A DNA stretch of 64,000 nucleotides from Corallococcus macrosporus DSM 14697 (GTDB lineage: Bacteria > Myxococcota > Myxococcia > Myxococcales > Myxococcaceae): contig NZ_CP022203.1 in the NCBI RefSeq assembly GCF_002305895.1, positions 2,086,501-2,150,500 of the forward strand. Reading direction: 5' to 3'. The notes under the pieces are model-generated. The model saw only the letters and a list, made by a program, of their open reading frames with translations, had not been told where the DNA came from and did no database searches. The translations under genes and the position numbers were made by a program. Below, one piece after another: positions 1 through 8,352 of this stretch. Within the stretch, counting starts at the first letter, position 1, and each line of letters begins with the position of its first letter.

Positions 1-1
1 C

Positions 2-208
2 TGCGATCCGCTCAACGTCCGGAGCGCCGCGGTGCCTCGCAAGCTGGGCTTCACCCATGAGGGCACCTTGCGCCAGCGCCTGCGGTCGCCGGACGGAGGG
101 TGGCGGGACACCATGCTCTGGACCCTGCTGGCGGAGGACCATGCGGCCCGCCCCGCCGCCGCCAGCAACCTGGAGGCGTTCGACGTGCTGGGGCAGAGGC
201 TGCTGTAG
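2..208 (+). CDS. GNAT N-acetyltransferase, C-terminal fragment
   Basis: Only the last 68 codons are in the window; the gene starts before base 1. The visible part reads as the end of a RimJ/RimL-type GNAT acetyltransferase. It has an N-x-R-S-A-x-V-x-x-K-L-G-F stretch, the acetyl-CoA-binding and final strand region of the family, then E-G-T-L-R and a W-R-D-T-x-x-W-x-L-L segment. Such enzymes transfer acetyl from acetyl-CoA to amino groups of proteins or small molecules. The substrate cannot be judged from this fragment. Confidence 0.8.
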   Translation, partial: CDPLNVRSAAVPRKLGFTHEGTLRQRLRSPDGGWRDTMLWTLLAEDHAARPAAASNLEAFDVLGQRLL

Positions 209-422
209 GCCCGCGGCTCAGCGCGCGGAGCGCGAAGCGCGGGTGGTGACTGTGAACACCAGTCAGGAGCGCAGTCACCAGGGCCTCGGTCTCCCGGGCC
301 GCCATCGCCCGCGCTGGAACCAAGCGATTTCAACAGGTTGTGCGGTGTGGGGAGGGAGGTGGGACATGGCACGGGGCCTGCTCTAGGCCACGGCATCCAC
401 CCCAAGCCGAGGACCCCTCGCC

Positions 423-1424
423 ATGGCGCTCTCTCCCGTCTCCCGTTCGTGCGTCTCCAGCCCTTCCTTCCAGCGCGCCTCCGAAGTCGAGCGCCCTGCG
501 ATGCCGCGGCAGTCCACGACGGGCGCCGGGGCGCAGCAGCAGCCCCTGCGGCAGTTGTTCCAGAGCGACGGCTTCGACGGCCCGTCGGGCGCCGCGAAGG
601 GCCAGGGCGCGGAGGCGCTGGTGCAGAACCTCTCCCGTCTGGCCCAGATGCTGACGGAGGCCTCCCGCCTCCTGGGCGCTGAAGGCGCGCAGGCCCCGCA
701 GGGGGCCCTTTCCCCGGCATCCGGACTGAAGAGCGCGGGGGCCACGCCCGCGAGCCGCGGCGGCGACCACTTCGCTCCAGCGCCGGCCGCTCCGGCGGTG
801 CCCACCGCACCCTCGGCGCCCTCGGCGCCGTCCGGCACGCAGGCGAAGGCCGTCGCGGGTCCCACGGGCGCCCCGGGCGTGTCGAAGGACGGCAACACCA
901 TCACCTTCACCAACGACGGCACCTCGCCCATGACCATCAAGTTCACGCCCAACGCGGGGGAGAAGGAGCTGGACGCCATCACCGTGCCGCCGGGCAAGAC
1001 GCAGACGGTCCAGTTCCCGGAGAACTGGTCCGGCAACTTCCGGAGCGCGTCGGGTGACGGCAGCGCGGCCACGCTGGGCGAGGTCAAGTTCGACGGCGGC
1101 TTCGGCAAGACGTACTACGACGTGAGCTACATCGAGGGCCACAACGCCTCCATGACGATGCAGCCCGAGGAGGGCGGCCGGGTGTCGGGCACGCACGATG
1201 ACCTGCTGTCGGCCGCTCCGGACGCCATCAAGGCGCGCAACGCGGACGGCTCCGTGTACGGCATCAAGAAGAGCACCACGTCCAACGTGCAGGACGGCAG
1301 CGTCGTGGACTTCTACCGGAAGCACGTGGGCGCCGATGAGGGCTACGTCATTCCCACCGACGACGCGAGCACGCTGGGGACCAGCGACACGAACCTCGTC
1401 GTGCGGATGAAGAACCTCGCGTGA
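423..1424 (+). CDS. Thaumatin-like 'SRSC' protein 1, possibly exported
   Basis: This 333-residue protein has a low-complexity N-terminal half rich in Ala, Pro, Ser and Gln and a C-terminal beta-rich domain from about residue 150. The C-terminal part contains Y-Y-D-V-S-Y-I-E-G-x-N-x-x-M. This resembles the thaumatin-like signature D-V-S-x-V-D-G-x-N-x-P-M, but the many cysteines of plant thaumatins are absent. The N-terminus reads MALSPVSRSCVSS. It has no hydrophobic signal core but closely matches the start of the protein at 40403, which also opens with LSRSC. A GAGGA-like ribosome site precedes the ATG. The function is unknown; secretion or a role in development is only inferred. Confidence 0.7.
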   Translation: MALSPVSRSCVSSPSFQRASEVERPAMPRQSTTGAGAQQQPLRQLFQSDGFDGPSGAAKGQGAEALVQNLSRLAQMLTEASRLLGAEGAQAPQGALSPASGLKSAGATPASRGGDHFAPAPAAPAVPTAPSAPSAPSGTQAKAVAGPTGAPGVSKDGNTITFTNDGTSPMTIKFTPNAGEKELDAITVPPGKTQTVQFPENWSGNFRSASGDGSAATLGEVKFDGGFGKTYYDVSYIEGHNASMTMQPEEGGRVSGTHDDLLSAAPDAIKARNADGSVYGIKKSTTSNVQDGSVVDFYRKHVGADEGYVIPTDDASTLGTSDTNLVVRMKNLA

Positions 1425-1440
1425 GCCGCGCCAGGAGGCC

Positions 1441-1595
1441 CGGTGGCGGCTCGCGCCGGGGTCGCCGCTCGCGAAGGCGTGCATCAGCAGCCCGAGGCCC
1501 GCCGTGGCCTTGCCCCCCATTCGCAGGGGGATGCCCAGGCAGCCGGCGAACAGGCAGGTGGGCAGCATGAGGGCCGTCCCCTCGGCGCGGAGGCC
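1441..1595 (-). pseudogene. Possible remnant of a small membrane protein
   Basis: The 342-base gap between the SRSC protein and the methyltransferase has no intact gene. On the minus strand an open stretch preceded by a stop reads like protein rather than codon-bias noise: L-M-L-P-T-C-L-F-A-G-C-L-G-I-P-L-R-M-G-G, then A-T-A-G-L-G-L-L-M-H-A-F. This resembles one or two membrane helices. It runs without a natural end into the antisense of the upstream gene, so it is at best a truncated remnant. I do not recognise the family. Confidence 0.22.
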
Positions 1596-1766
1596 TCACA
1601 GGTTCACCCCCTGATGAAAGGAGCCGCCACGGGGACATACCTGGATGGCAGTGCCGCGCCCGCGGGCTCCGACTGACAGGCAGCGGGCCATGCGCCCGGC
1701 CCTACTTGGAAAGAGCCCGCGCGCTGCGCACCCTCGTCATGGATTCCACCGCATGACGGAGGCGCC

Positions 1767-2504
1767 ATGAGCCCGCCCGGGTTGACGGCCGAGCAACTTC
1801 AACAGCAGGTGCATTCGCTGGGGGAGTGGTTCCACAACCTGGACCTGCATGGCGTGCAGACGGCGCCGCGGCATCCGCTGGGCGACTTCCCCGCGGTGTT
1901 CTGGAGGACCTTCCAGCGGGCCTTCCCCACGGACCTGCGGGGCAGGTCCGTCCTCGACATCGGCTGCAACGGTGGCTTCTACAGCATCGAGATGAAGCGG
2001 CGGGGCGCCGCGCGCGTGGTGGGCATCGACAGCGACGCGCGCTACCTGGCGCAGGCCCGGCTCGCCACCCAGGTCCTGGGCGTGGACGTGGAGCTGCATC
2101 AGCTCGACGTGTACGACGCGGGCGCGCTGGGGGAGAGGTTCGACGTCGTCCTCTTCATGGGCGTCCTCTACCACCTGCGCCACCCCCTGCTCGCGTTGGA
2201 CCTGCTCCACGAACACGTGGTGAAGGACCTGCTCATCTTCCAGACGATGGAGCGGGGCGGCACGCAGGCGGGGCCGGCCGCGGAGGACTACGCCATCACC
2301 GAGCGCTCCGCCTTCGAGCGGCCGGACTTCCCGAAGCTGCACTTCATCGAGCACCGCTACGCCGGTGACCCCACCAACTGGTGGGTGCCCAACGCCGCGT
2401 GCACGGAGGCCATGCTCCGCTCCGCGGGCTTCTCCGTGCTGGACCGGCCCGCGCGGGAAATCTACCTGTGCCAGCGAAGCACGCGCCCGGAGGTGCTCCA
2501 GTGA
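1767..2504 (+). CDS. SAM-dependent methyltransferase of the saccharide locus
   Basis: This 245-residue class I methyltransferase carries V-L-D-I-G-C-N-G-G-F-Y-S at about residues 62-73, the glycine-rich SAM-binding motif I. It is followed by an acidic residue after strand beta2 (V-G-I-D-S-D) and a post-motif L-Y-H-L-R-H-P-L-L-A-L-D segment. I recall similar proteins annotated as TIGR04290, usually beside glycosidase, dehydrogenase and glycosyltransferase genes as here, but cannot verify this. Its stop overlaps the start of the glycosidase (GTGA), so the two are translationally coupled. Probable role: methylation of a sugar or aglycone in the locus. The acceptor is unknown. Confidence 0.8.
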   Translation: MSPPGLTAEQLQQQVHSLGEWFHNLDLHGVQTAPRHPLGDFPAVFWRTFQRAFPTDLRGRSVLDIGCNGGFYSIEMKRRGAARVVGIDSDARYLAQARLATQVLGVDVELHQLDVYDAGALGERFDVVLFMGVLYHLRHPLLALDLLHEHVVKDLLIFQTMERGGTQAGPAAEDYAITERSAFERPDFPKLHFIEHRYAGDPTNWWVPNAACTEAMLRSAGFSVLDRPAREIYLCQRSTRPEVLQ

Positions 2505-3388
2505 TTGAAGCGGTGAAGCTGTGGAACGAGCCCAACAACCTGTCGCACTGGGACTTCGGGCTGGACGCGGACTGGAGCATCTTCTCCCGGATGGTGCGGC
2601 TGGCGGGCGCGGCGGTGCGCTCGGAGAACGCGCGCCTGCCGCGCGTGCTGGGCGGCATGGCGCCCATTGATGTCTCCTTCCTCCGCCGCATGGAGGCGCA
2701 GGGGGCCCTGGACGAGGTGGACGTCGTCGCGGTGCACGGCTTCCCGCTGGACTGGAACCACTGGCAGTTGGATGAGTGGCCCCAGCGGCTGGAGGAGATT
2801 CGCGCCGTGTCACGCCACCGCGTCTGGGTGACGGAGGTGGGCGTGTCCACCTTCGGCGCGGAGGAGGTGCAGGAGTTCGGCCTGCGCCGCACCGCCGAGC
2901 TCCTGCTGGGCCGGGTGGAGCGCGTGCACTGGTACAGCCTCTATGACCTGCCCAAGGCGTGGCCCGCGACCACACGTCACCGGGAAGCGGAGGGCTCGTC
3001 GTACTACCGCCACTTCTACATGGGGCTCTTGCGCGAGGACGGCTCGCCGAAGCGCGCCATGCGTCACTTCGCGGACTACACACCCCAGCTCGGCATCTGC
3101 CAGTGGTTCCACTTCGAGGACCACCGCCTGGATGACGCGGTGGCGTGGCTCCGGAAGATGGGGGTGCGCAAGCTGCGCACGGGCCTGAGCTGGGCGGACA
3201 GCCACCGGCCCGGCGCGGAGGCGTGGTTCGACCAGCAGATGCGCGCGCTGGACGGCTTCGACGTGACGCTGACGTACTGCTTCACCCCGGGCTCGTGCGG
3301 CCTCACGGACCACCACACCAGCCCGCCGCGGCAGGTGGAGGAGTTCGCGGACTTCTGCGCGCGGATGACGCGCCGGTACGCGCGGTGA
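2501..3388 (+). CDS. Glycoside hydrolase-like TIM barrel, apparently circularly permuted
   Basis: The GTG start overlaps the methyltransferase stop; an in-frame extension upstream lies entirely within that gene. The 295 residues look like a clan-A glycosidase (beta-xylosidase/GH39-like). The acid/base motif L-W-N-E-P-N is at residues 7-12 (Glu10) and the nucleophile motif V-T-E-V-G at 110-114 (Glu112). Unusually, Glu10 stands at the very N-terminus, where strand beta4 of a barrel is expected. The C-terminal third supplies segments that look like strands beta1 to beta3: F-H-F-E-D-H-R near 203, L-R-T-G-L-S-W-A-D near 225, and V-T-L-T-Y-C-F-T-P near 255. It probably acts on or recognises the glycoside built by the neighbouring enzymes. 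Confidence 0.75.
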   Translation: MIEAVKLWNEPNNLSHWDFGLDADWSIFSRMVRLAGAAVRSENARLPRVLGGMAPIDVSFLRRMEAQGALDEVDVVAVHGFPLDWNHWQLDEWPQRLEEIRAVSRHRVWVTEVGVSTFGAEEVQEFGLRRTAELLLGRVERVHWYSLYDLPKAWPATTRHREAEGSSYYRHFYMGLLREDGSPKRAMRHFADYTPQLGICQWFHFEDHRLDDAVAWLRKMGVRKLRTGLSWADSHRPGAEAWFDQQMRALDGFDVTLTYCFTPGSCGLTDHHTSPPRQVEEFADFCARMTRRYAR

Positions 3389-3435
3389 CGCACGTCAGGC
3401 ATTGACGGGCGGCGGCGACCTCCGCCTCGCGCCGC

Positions 3436-3978
3436 TCAGTCCTGGCGGAGGTGGCGGTAGGCAATGGCGGCCAGCGCGTCGAAGCCGGGCACGTCCCAGG
3501 GCACCTCGCGTGAGGCGCGCAGCGCCTGGGTGTACGCGATGAAGGCGGAGAGCTGCTCGGGGCTGGGGGACACGCGGCCGCGGCGGTCCTTGGCGAGCGA
3601 CAGCGCCTCCAGGGGCGAAAGCCCTCCCTCGACCAGGACGCAGAGCGCCAGCAGGGCGCTGCGCCCGATGCCGTGCTCGCAGTGGATGAGCACCTTCTCT
3701 CGCCGGGCCAGGCGGGCACGGACCCAGGCCACGCCGTCGTGAATCAGGGGCAGCCGGATGGCGCACATGTCCTGCGTGGGCAGGTGGAGGAGGGTGATGC
3801 CGTGCTGGCGAAGCACCTGCTCGTCGTCGCAATCCTCGACGCGCACGTCCACCACGGAGCGGATGCCAAGCTGTCCCGCGAGGTAGGCCGCGGCCTCCAT
3901 GGGATAGCGGCCGCCCACCGCGAGCGACGGCGTCATGGCGTCCAGGTCGAGCTCCCACGTCTGTGTCATTCCCAGCAC
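3436..3978 (-). CDS. Dual-specificity/tyrosine protein phosphatase
   Basis: This 180-residue protein has the cysteine phosphatase signature H-C-E-H-G-I-G-R-S (C-x5-R; Cys100 and Arg106). A plausible general-acid Asp70 lies in L-P-T-Q-D, and an N-terminal A-V-G-G-R segment is typical of dual-specificity phosphatases. It is cytoplasmic, with no signal or membrane segment. It lies on the opposite strand inside an otherwise plus-strand saccharide locus, transcribed divergently from the dehydrogenase gene. Tyrosine phosphatases often regulate polysaccharide export, but no tyrosine autokinase is visible here, so a link is only suggested by position. ATG codons at 3978 and 3969 are both possible starts. 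Confidence 0.85.
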   Translation of the reverse strand: MLGMTQTWELDLDAMTPSLAVGGRYPMEAAAYLAGQLGIRSVVDVRVEDCDDEQVLRQHGITLLHLPTQDMCAIRLPLIHDGVAWVRARLARREKVLIHCEHGIGRSALLALCVLVEGGLSPLEALSLAKDRRGRVSPSPEQLSAFIAYTQALRASREVPWDVPGFDALAAIAYRHLRQD

Positions 3979-4290
3979 GGCTGCCTCCCCCGAGTCGCTG
4001 CGGCTTCGACCAGGAAGATAGGGAGGGCCACGCCAGGGGCGGCTTTCGTTCCTGGGGTCGTTCGGGCAGGGGGCTCGCGGTCATCCGCAAGGCCCGGCGT
4101 CTTCCTCGGCGGCGTCGCGCGCGGCCGGGCAGGCAGCGCTCCGGCGTGGGCGGCCGTCGGGCCTCCGACACACGACAGCCAGATGGACGTCCGCGGGTCC
4201 ACGGCCGCCCCGCCCGAGCCCCAAGGGCGGGTTGCCCGGGCCGCGTCGGCGGCGCAGAACGCCAGGAGACGCTGGGCTGGGAGGCCATGC
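3979..4290. other. Divergent intergenic region, no gene seen
   Basis: This region of about 310 bases separates the divergent phosphatase and dehydrogenase genes and should hold both promoters. I see no convincing -35/-10 pair or operator. The plus-strand frame of the dehydrogenase is open well upstream, but that extension has no family-like sequence and runs antisense into the phosphatase gene. Confidence 0.4.
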
Positions 4291-5259
4291 ATGTCGGACG
4301 GGATGATGAGGGCGGCGGTCGTCACGGGGCCCGGTGGGACGCGGGTGGACCGCGTCGCCCGGCCCGAGCCCGGTCCTGGGGCCGTGCGCGTTCGGATGGA
4401 AGGCTGCGGCGTGTGTGGCTCCAACCTGCCGACCTGGGAGGGCCGCGACTGGTTTCGCTATCCCCTGAAGCCCGGGACGCCCGGCCACGAAGGCTGGGGC
4501 GTGGTGGACGCCGTGGGGAGCGGGGTGGCGGAGCTGCGCGTCGGAGACCGGGTGGCCACGCTCTCGTCGGCGGCCTTCGCGGAGTATGACGTGGTGGACG
4601 CGGCCTCGGCCGTGGTGTTGCCCTCCGCGCTCGCGGGCAAGCCCTTTCCGGGAGAGCCCCTGGGCTGTGGCGTGAACATCTTCCGCCGCGCCGACCTCCA
4701 GGCGGGGCAGACGGTGGCCATCATCGGCATCGGCTTCCTGGGCGCGGTGGTGACGCGGCTCGCGGCGAACGCGGGCGCGCGCGTGCTGGCCATCTCCCGG
4801 CGTCCCTTCGCGCTGGAGCTGGCCCGGGCCCATGGCGCCACCGAGTGCATCCCCCTGGATGACCACGGCCGCGTCATCGAGCGCGTGAAGGCCCTCACCG
4901 GGGGCGCCCTCTGCGACCGCGTCATCGAGGCCGTGGGCGCGCAGTGGCCGCTCGACCTCGCGGGTGAGCTCACGCGCGAGCGGGGCCGGCTCGTCATCGC
5001 GGGCTACCACCAGGACGGGCCCCGGCAGGTGGACATGCAGCTCTGGAACTGGCGGGGCCTGGACGTCATCAACGCCCACGAGCGGGACCCGCGCGTGTAC
5101 GTGGAGGGCATCCGGCTCGCGGTGGAGGCCGTGGCCTCCGGCGCGCTGGACCCCTATCCCCTCTTCACCCACCACTTCCGGCTGGAGGAGCTGGGCCGCG
5201 CCTTCGAGGCCCTGCGCTCCCGGCCGGACGGTTTCCTCAAGGCCCTGGTCACCCCATGA
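4291..5259 (+). CDS. Zinc-type alcohol dehydrogenase (MDR family)
   Basis: This 322-residue medium-chain dehydrogenase has G-C-G-V-C-G-S-N with zinc-ligand Cys42, G-H-E-G-W-G with His66 and Glu67, and a Rossmann motif G-I-G-F-L-G at 146-151. The four-cysteine structural-zinc loop is missing, so this is the short form. The ATG at 4291 is preceded by GGAGG about six bases upstream. The stop overlaps the start of the oxidoreductase gene (ATGA). Pairing with a Gfo/Idh/MocA enzyme is typical of sugar-modification or inositol-type pathways. It probably oxidises or reduces a sugar or polyol intermediate. Confidence 0.85.
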   Translation: MSDGMMRAAVVTGPGGTRVDRVARPEPGPGAVRVRMEGCGVCGSNLPTWEGRDWFRYPLKPGTPGHEGWGVVDAVGSGVAELRVGDRVATLSSAAFAEYDVVDAASAVVLPSALAGKPFPGEPLGCGVNIFRRADLQAGQTVAIIGIGFLGAVVTRLAANAGARVLAISRRPFALELARAHGATECIPLDDHGRVIERVKALTGGALCDRVIEAVGAQWPLDLAGELTRERGRLVIAGYHQDGPRQVDMQLWNWRGLDVINAHERDPRVYVEGIRLAVEAVASGALDPYPLFTHHFRLEELGRAFEALRSRPDGFLKALVTP

Positions 5260-6254
5260 GCGCGCCCGCGATGCGCCGTCCCCGGCTGGGCTTCCTGGGC
5301 GTGGGCTGGATTGGCCGCCACCGGATGGAGGCCCTGGTGCGCGAGGCGCCGGTGGAGGTGGTGGGCGTGGCGGACCCCTCCGAGGACGCCGCGGAAGCGG
5401 CGCGGGCGCTCGCGCCGGGCTGCGCGCGGGTGGACTCCCTGGACGCGCTGCTCGCGCTGGGCCTGGACGGGGTGGTCATCGCCACGCCCAGCGCCGTCCA
5501 CGCCGAGCAGTCCATCCAGGCGTTGGAGCGCGGGGTGGCGGTGTTCTGCCAGAAGCCGCTGGGACGCACGGCCCGCGAAGTCGAACGCGTGGTGGACGCG
5601 GCGCGGAAGGCGGACGTGCTGCTGGGCGTGGACTTCAGCTACCGCTACGCGCAGGGCCTGCGCGCGCTGCGGGCGCATCACCAGTCCGGCGCGTTGGGGC
5701 AGGTGCACGCGGTGAACCTCGTCTTCCACAACGCCCATGGCCCGGACAAACCGTGGTTCTACGACCCGGCGCTCGCCGGGGGCGGCTGCGTCATGGACCT
5801 GGGCATCCACCTGGTGGACCTGGCGCTGTGGGTGCTCGACTTTCCCGCCGTGCGCCGGGTGAGCAGCCAGCGCTTCGCGCAGGGACGGCCGCTGCGTGGC
5901 CGCGAGGAGGCCGTGGAGGACTACGCCGCCGCCCTGCTGGAGCTCGAAGGCGGCGCCGCCGTCCAGCTCGCCTGCTCCTGGAAGCTGTCGGCCGGCTGTG
6001 ACGCCGTGATTGAGGCGTCGTTCTACGGAACGGGCGGGGGCGTGTCGTTCCGCAACGTGAATGGCTCCTTCTACGACTTCACGACGGACGCCTTCCGGGG
6101 CACCGAGCGCGTGCGGCTGGCCGGGCCTCCGGACGGGTGGGGCGGACGGGCCGCCGTGGACTGGGCCCACCGCCTGGCGCGAGGCGAGCGCTTCACGCCG
6201 GACAACACGCGGTTGATTCAAGTCGCCGACACGCTCGACAGGCTCTACGCCTGA
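5256..6254 (+). CDS. Gfo/Idh/MocA family NAD(P)-dependent oxidoreductase
   Basis: The N-terminal Rossmann motif L-G-V-G-W-I-G-R-H is near residues 14-22. It is followed by A-T-P-S-A-V-H and C-Q-K-P-L-G, the family's E-K-P motif with Gln in place of Glu but the lysine kept. The C-terminal half carries G-G-G-C-V-M-D-L-G-I-H, the substrate-binding and catalytic histidine region. At 332 residues it has the usual length. It overlaps the preceding dehydrogenase by four bases. Likely an oxidoreductase acting on a sugar ring hydroxyl for the glycan of this locus; the exact reaction cannot be told. Confidence 0.87.
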   Translation: MSAPAMRRPRLGFLGVGWIGRHRMEALVREAPVEVVGVADPSEDAAEAARALAPGCARVDSLDALLALGLDGVVIATPSAVHAEQSIQALERGVAVFCQKPLGRTAREVERVVDAARKADVLLGVDFSYRYAQGLRALRAHHQSGALGQVHAVNLVFHNAHGPDKPWFYDPALAGGGCVMDLGIHLVDLALWVLDFPAVRRVSSQRFAQGRPLRGREEAVEDYAAALLELEGGAAVQLACSWKLSAGCDAVIEASFYGTGGGVSFRNVNGSFYDFTTDAFRGTERVRLAGPPDGWGGRAAVDWAHRLARGERFTPDNTRLIQVADTLDRLYA

Positions 6255-6348
6255 GAGCGTTCGTGTGCCCGGCCCCGGGACACGGAGGCATCGGGCCCGG
6301 AGCGGCCGCCGGAAGGCGCGGGATTGGAACACCGTTTCTCGCCTGACC

Positions 6349-8148
6349 ATGCAGACCCCTCCCGTCTCACGCGGCTCGATGTGGCGAGCGCTGGGCTACT
6401 TGCGGCCCTACCGTCGCACCATCGTCTTCATCCTGCTCCTTGTCCTGACCTCCGCGAGCCTGAGTGCCCTGGAGCCCCTGGTCCTCAAGGGCATCTTCGA
6501 CCAGCTCGGCAGCGAGGACGCCACGAAGCCGGTGCTGCTGGGCGTGGGCCTGCTGGTGCTCATGGGCCTGCTGCGCGAGGCGCTGGGCGCGGCGTCCAAC
6601 TGGCTCACCTGGCGCACCCGCATCCAGGTGCACTTCGCCCTCAACGAGGCGACAGTGTCCCGCCTGCACCGGCTGCCGCTGAGCTTCCACCGGCAGGAGG
6701 GCGTGGGCGCGCTGATGACGCGGATGGACCGCGGGCTCCAGGGCTTCGTGGGCGCCATCACCGAGCTCACCTTCAATGTCATCCCCGCGGCGGTGTACCT
6801 GTGCATCGCGGTGGCCGTCATGCTCCGGCTCGACTGGCGGCTGGCGCTGCTGGCCCTGGCCTTCGCGCCGCTGCCGGTGCTCATCGCCCGGCGGGCCGCG
6901 CCCGTGCAGGCCCGCCGCGAGGAGACGCTCCTGGAGCGGTGGACGCAAATCTACGCCCGCTTCAACGAGGTGCTCTCCGGCATCCTCACCGTGAAGAGCT
7001 TCGCCATGGAGGACCGGGAGAAGCAGCGCTTCCTGCACGGCGTGCGGGACGCCAACGCCGTCGTCACGCGCGGCGTGGCGTTCGACTCGGCGGTGACGGC
7101 GGGGCAGAACACCACCGTGCTCGTCGCGCGCGTGGCGTCCATCTGCATGGGCGGCCTGCTGGTGATGAAGGGGCAGCTCACCGTCGGCACGCTGGTGGCC
7201 TTCCTGGGCTACATCGGCGGGCTCTTCGGTCCGGTGCAGGGCCTCAGCGGGGTGTACAAGACGCTGCGGACGGCCTCGGTGGCCATCCGCCAGGTCTTCT
7301 CCATCCTGGACGCGCAGGACTCGCTGGGTGACGCGCCGGACGCGCACGAGGTCACCCACATGCGCGGCGACGTGACGTTCGAGGACGTGCACTTCGCCTA
7401 TCCCTCCGGCGCGGGGCGGCCGCTCATCAATGGCATCTCCTTGAATGTCCGGCGCGGTGAGACGGTGGCCCTGGTGGGGCCCAGCGGCGCGGGCAAGACG
7501 ACGCTGATGAGCCTGCTGTGCCGCTTCTATGACCCGGACCAGGGCGTGGTGCGCGTGGACGGGCGCGACATCCGCACGCTCAAGCAGCTCTCGCTGCGGC
7601 GCAACATCGGCGTGGTGCTCCAGGACGCGCTGCTCTTCAACGAGAGCGTGAAGGGGAACATCGCCTACGGCCGGCCCCACGCCACGGACGCGGAGATTGA
7701 AGCCGCCGCGCGCGCGGCGCACGCGCACGAGTTCATCCAGGCACTGCCGCAGGGCTACGACACGCTGGTGGGCGAGCGCGGCAGCCGGCTGTCCGCCGGC
7801 GAGCGGCAGCGCATCGCCATCGCCCGCTCGCTGCTGACGGACCCGCCCATCCTCATCCTCGACGAGCCCACCAGCGCGCTCGACGCGGAGAGCGAGGCGC
7901 TGGTGCAGGACGCGCTGGGCGAGCTGATGAAGGGGCGCACCACCTTCGCCATCGCGCACCGGCTCTCCACGGTGGTGAGCGCGGACCGCATCCTGGTGCT
8001 GAAGGACGGCCGCCTCATCGAGGAGGGGACGCACGCGGAGCTGCTGCGCCGCGACGGCTACTACGCGTCGCTCGTGCGCAAGCAGACGCGCGGCCTGCTC
8101 CCGGAGCTGCCGGCGCCGCCGCTGCCGGCCACGCCCGTGGCCGCGTAG
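6349..8148 (+). CDS. ABC exporter, fused permease and ATPase (lipid/oligosaccharide type)
   Basis: This 599-residue half-transporter has an N-terminal six-helix domain (about 20-310) and a C-terminal ATPase. Walker A G-P-S-G-A-G-K-T is at 377-384, signature L-S-A-G-E at 481-485, Walker B I-L-I-L-D-E at 501-506, and the switch histidine is in I-A-H-R-L-S. The organisation is that of MsbA/PglK-type exporters working as homodimers. No Wzx or Wzy gene is seen in the locus, so this protein is the best candidate for flipping or exporting the lipid-linked glycoside. The ATG chosen begins just before the first conserved segment; an upstream in-frame extension has no family-like sequence. Confidence 0.9.
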   Translation: MQTPPVSRGSMWRALGYLRPYRRTIVFILLLVLTSASLSALEPLVLKGIFDQLGSEDATKPVLLGVGLLVLMGLLREALGAASNWLTWRTRIQVHFALNEATVSRLHRLPLSFHRQEGVGALMTRMDRGLQGFVGAITELTFNVIPAAVYLCIAVAVMLRLDWRLALLALAFAPLPVLIARRAAPVQARREETLLERWTQIYARFNEVLSGILTVKSFAMEDREKQRFLHGVRDANAVVTRGVAFDSAVTAGQNTTVLVARVASICMGGLLVMKGQLTVGTLVAFLGYIGGLFGPVQGLSGVYKTLRTASVAIRQVFSILDAQDSLGDAPDAHEVTHMRGDVTFEDVHFAYPSGAGRPLINGISLNVRRGETVALVGPSGAGKTTLMSLLCRFYDPDQGVVRVDGRDIRTLKQLSLRRNIGVVLQDALLFNESVKGNIAYGRPHATDAEIEAAARAAHAHEFIQALPQGYDTLVGERGSRLSAGERQRIAIARSLLTDPPILILDEPTSALDAESEALVQDALGELMKGRTTFAIAHRLSTVVSADRILVLKDGRLIEEGTHAELLRRDGYYASLVRKQTRGLLPELPAPPLPATPVAA

Positions 8149-8352
8149 GGCCTGTCACCTCGGCGGCTCATGGGCGGCCGTGAGGGGGCCGCTCCCCTGG
8201 GGGCTCGCTCGAAAGTGGCTGGGGCGCGTGCAGGCGCCTGAGTGGGATGAACGTCGGTCGGAGATGGCTAGCACCAACAGGTGCGGTGGCTACCTTCAAC
8301 CTGCGTGGAGGTGGTGACGCCCATCCACTGCCTGCGTGAGCCGGGGGGCCAC

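Noticed and set aside
423-1424. Harpin or type III effector identity for the SRSC proteins
   Set aside because: The composition is similar (Gln/Ser/Ala-rich N-terminus), but no effector domain, chaperone gene or secretion genes are nearby.
330-1568. A 412-codon minus-strand open frame
   Set aside because: It is antisense to the SRSC protein and rich in Arg, Gly and His from codon-bias mirroring; only its first part (1441-1595) is kept, as a possible remnant.
3673-4290. N-terminal extension of the dehydrogenase
   Set aside because: Open by chance and antisense to the phosphatase; the conserved protein and a good ribosome site begin at 4291.
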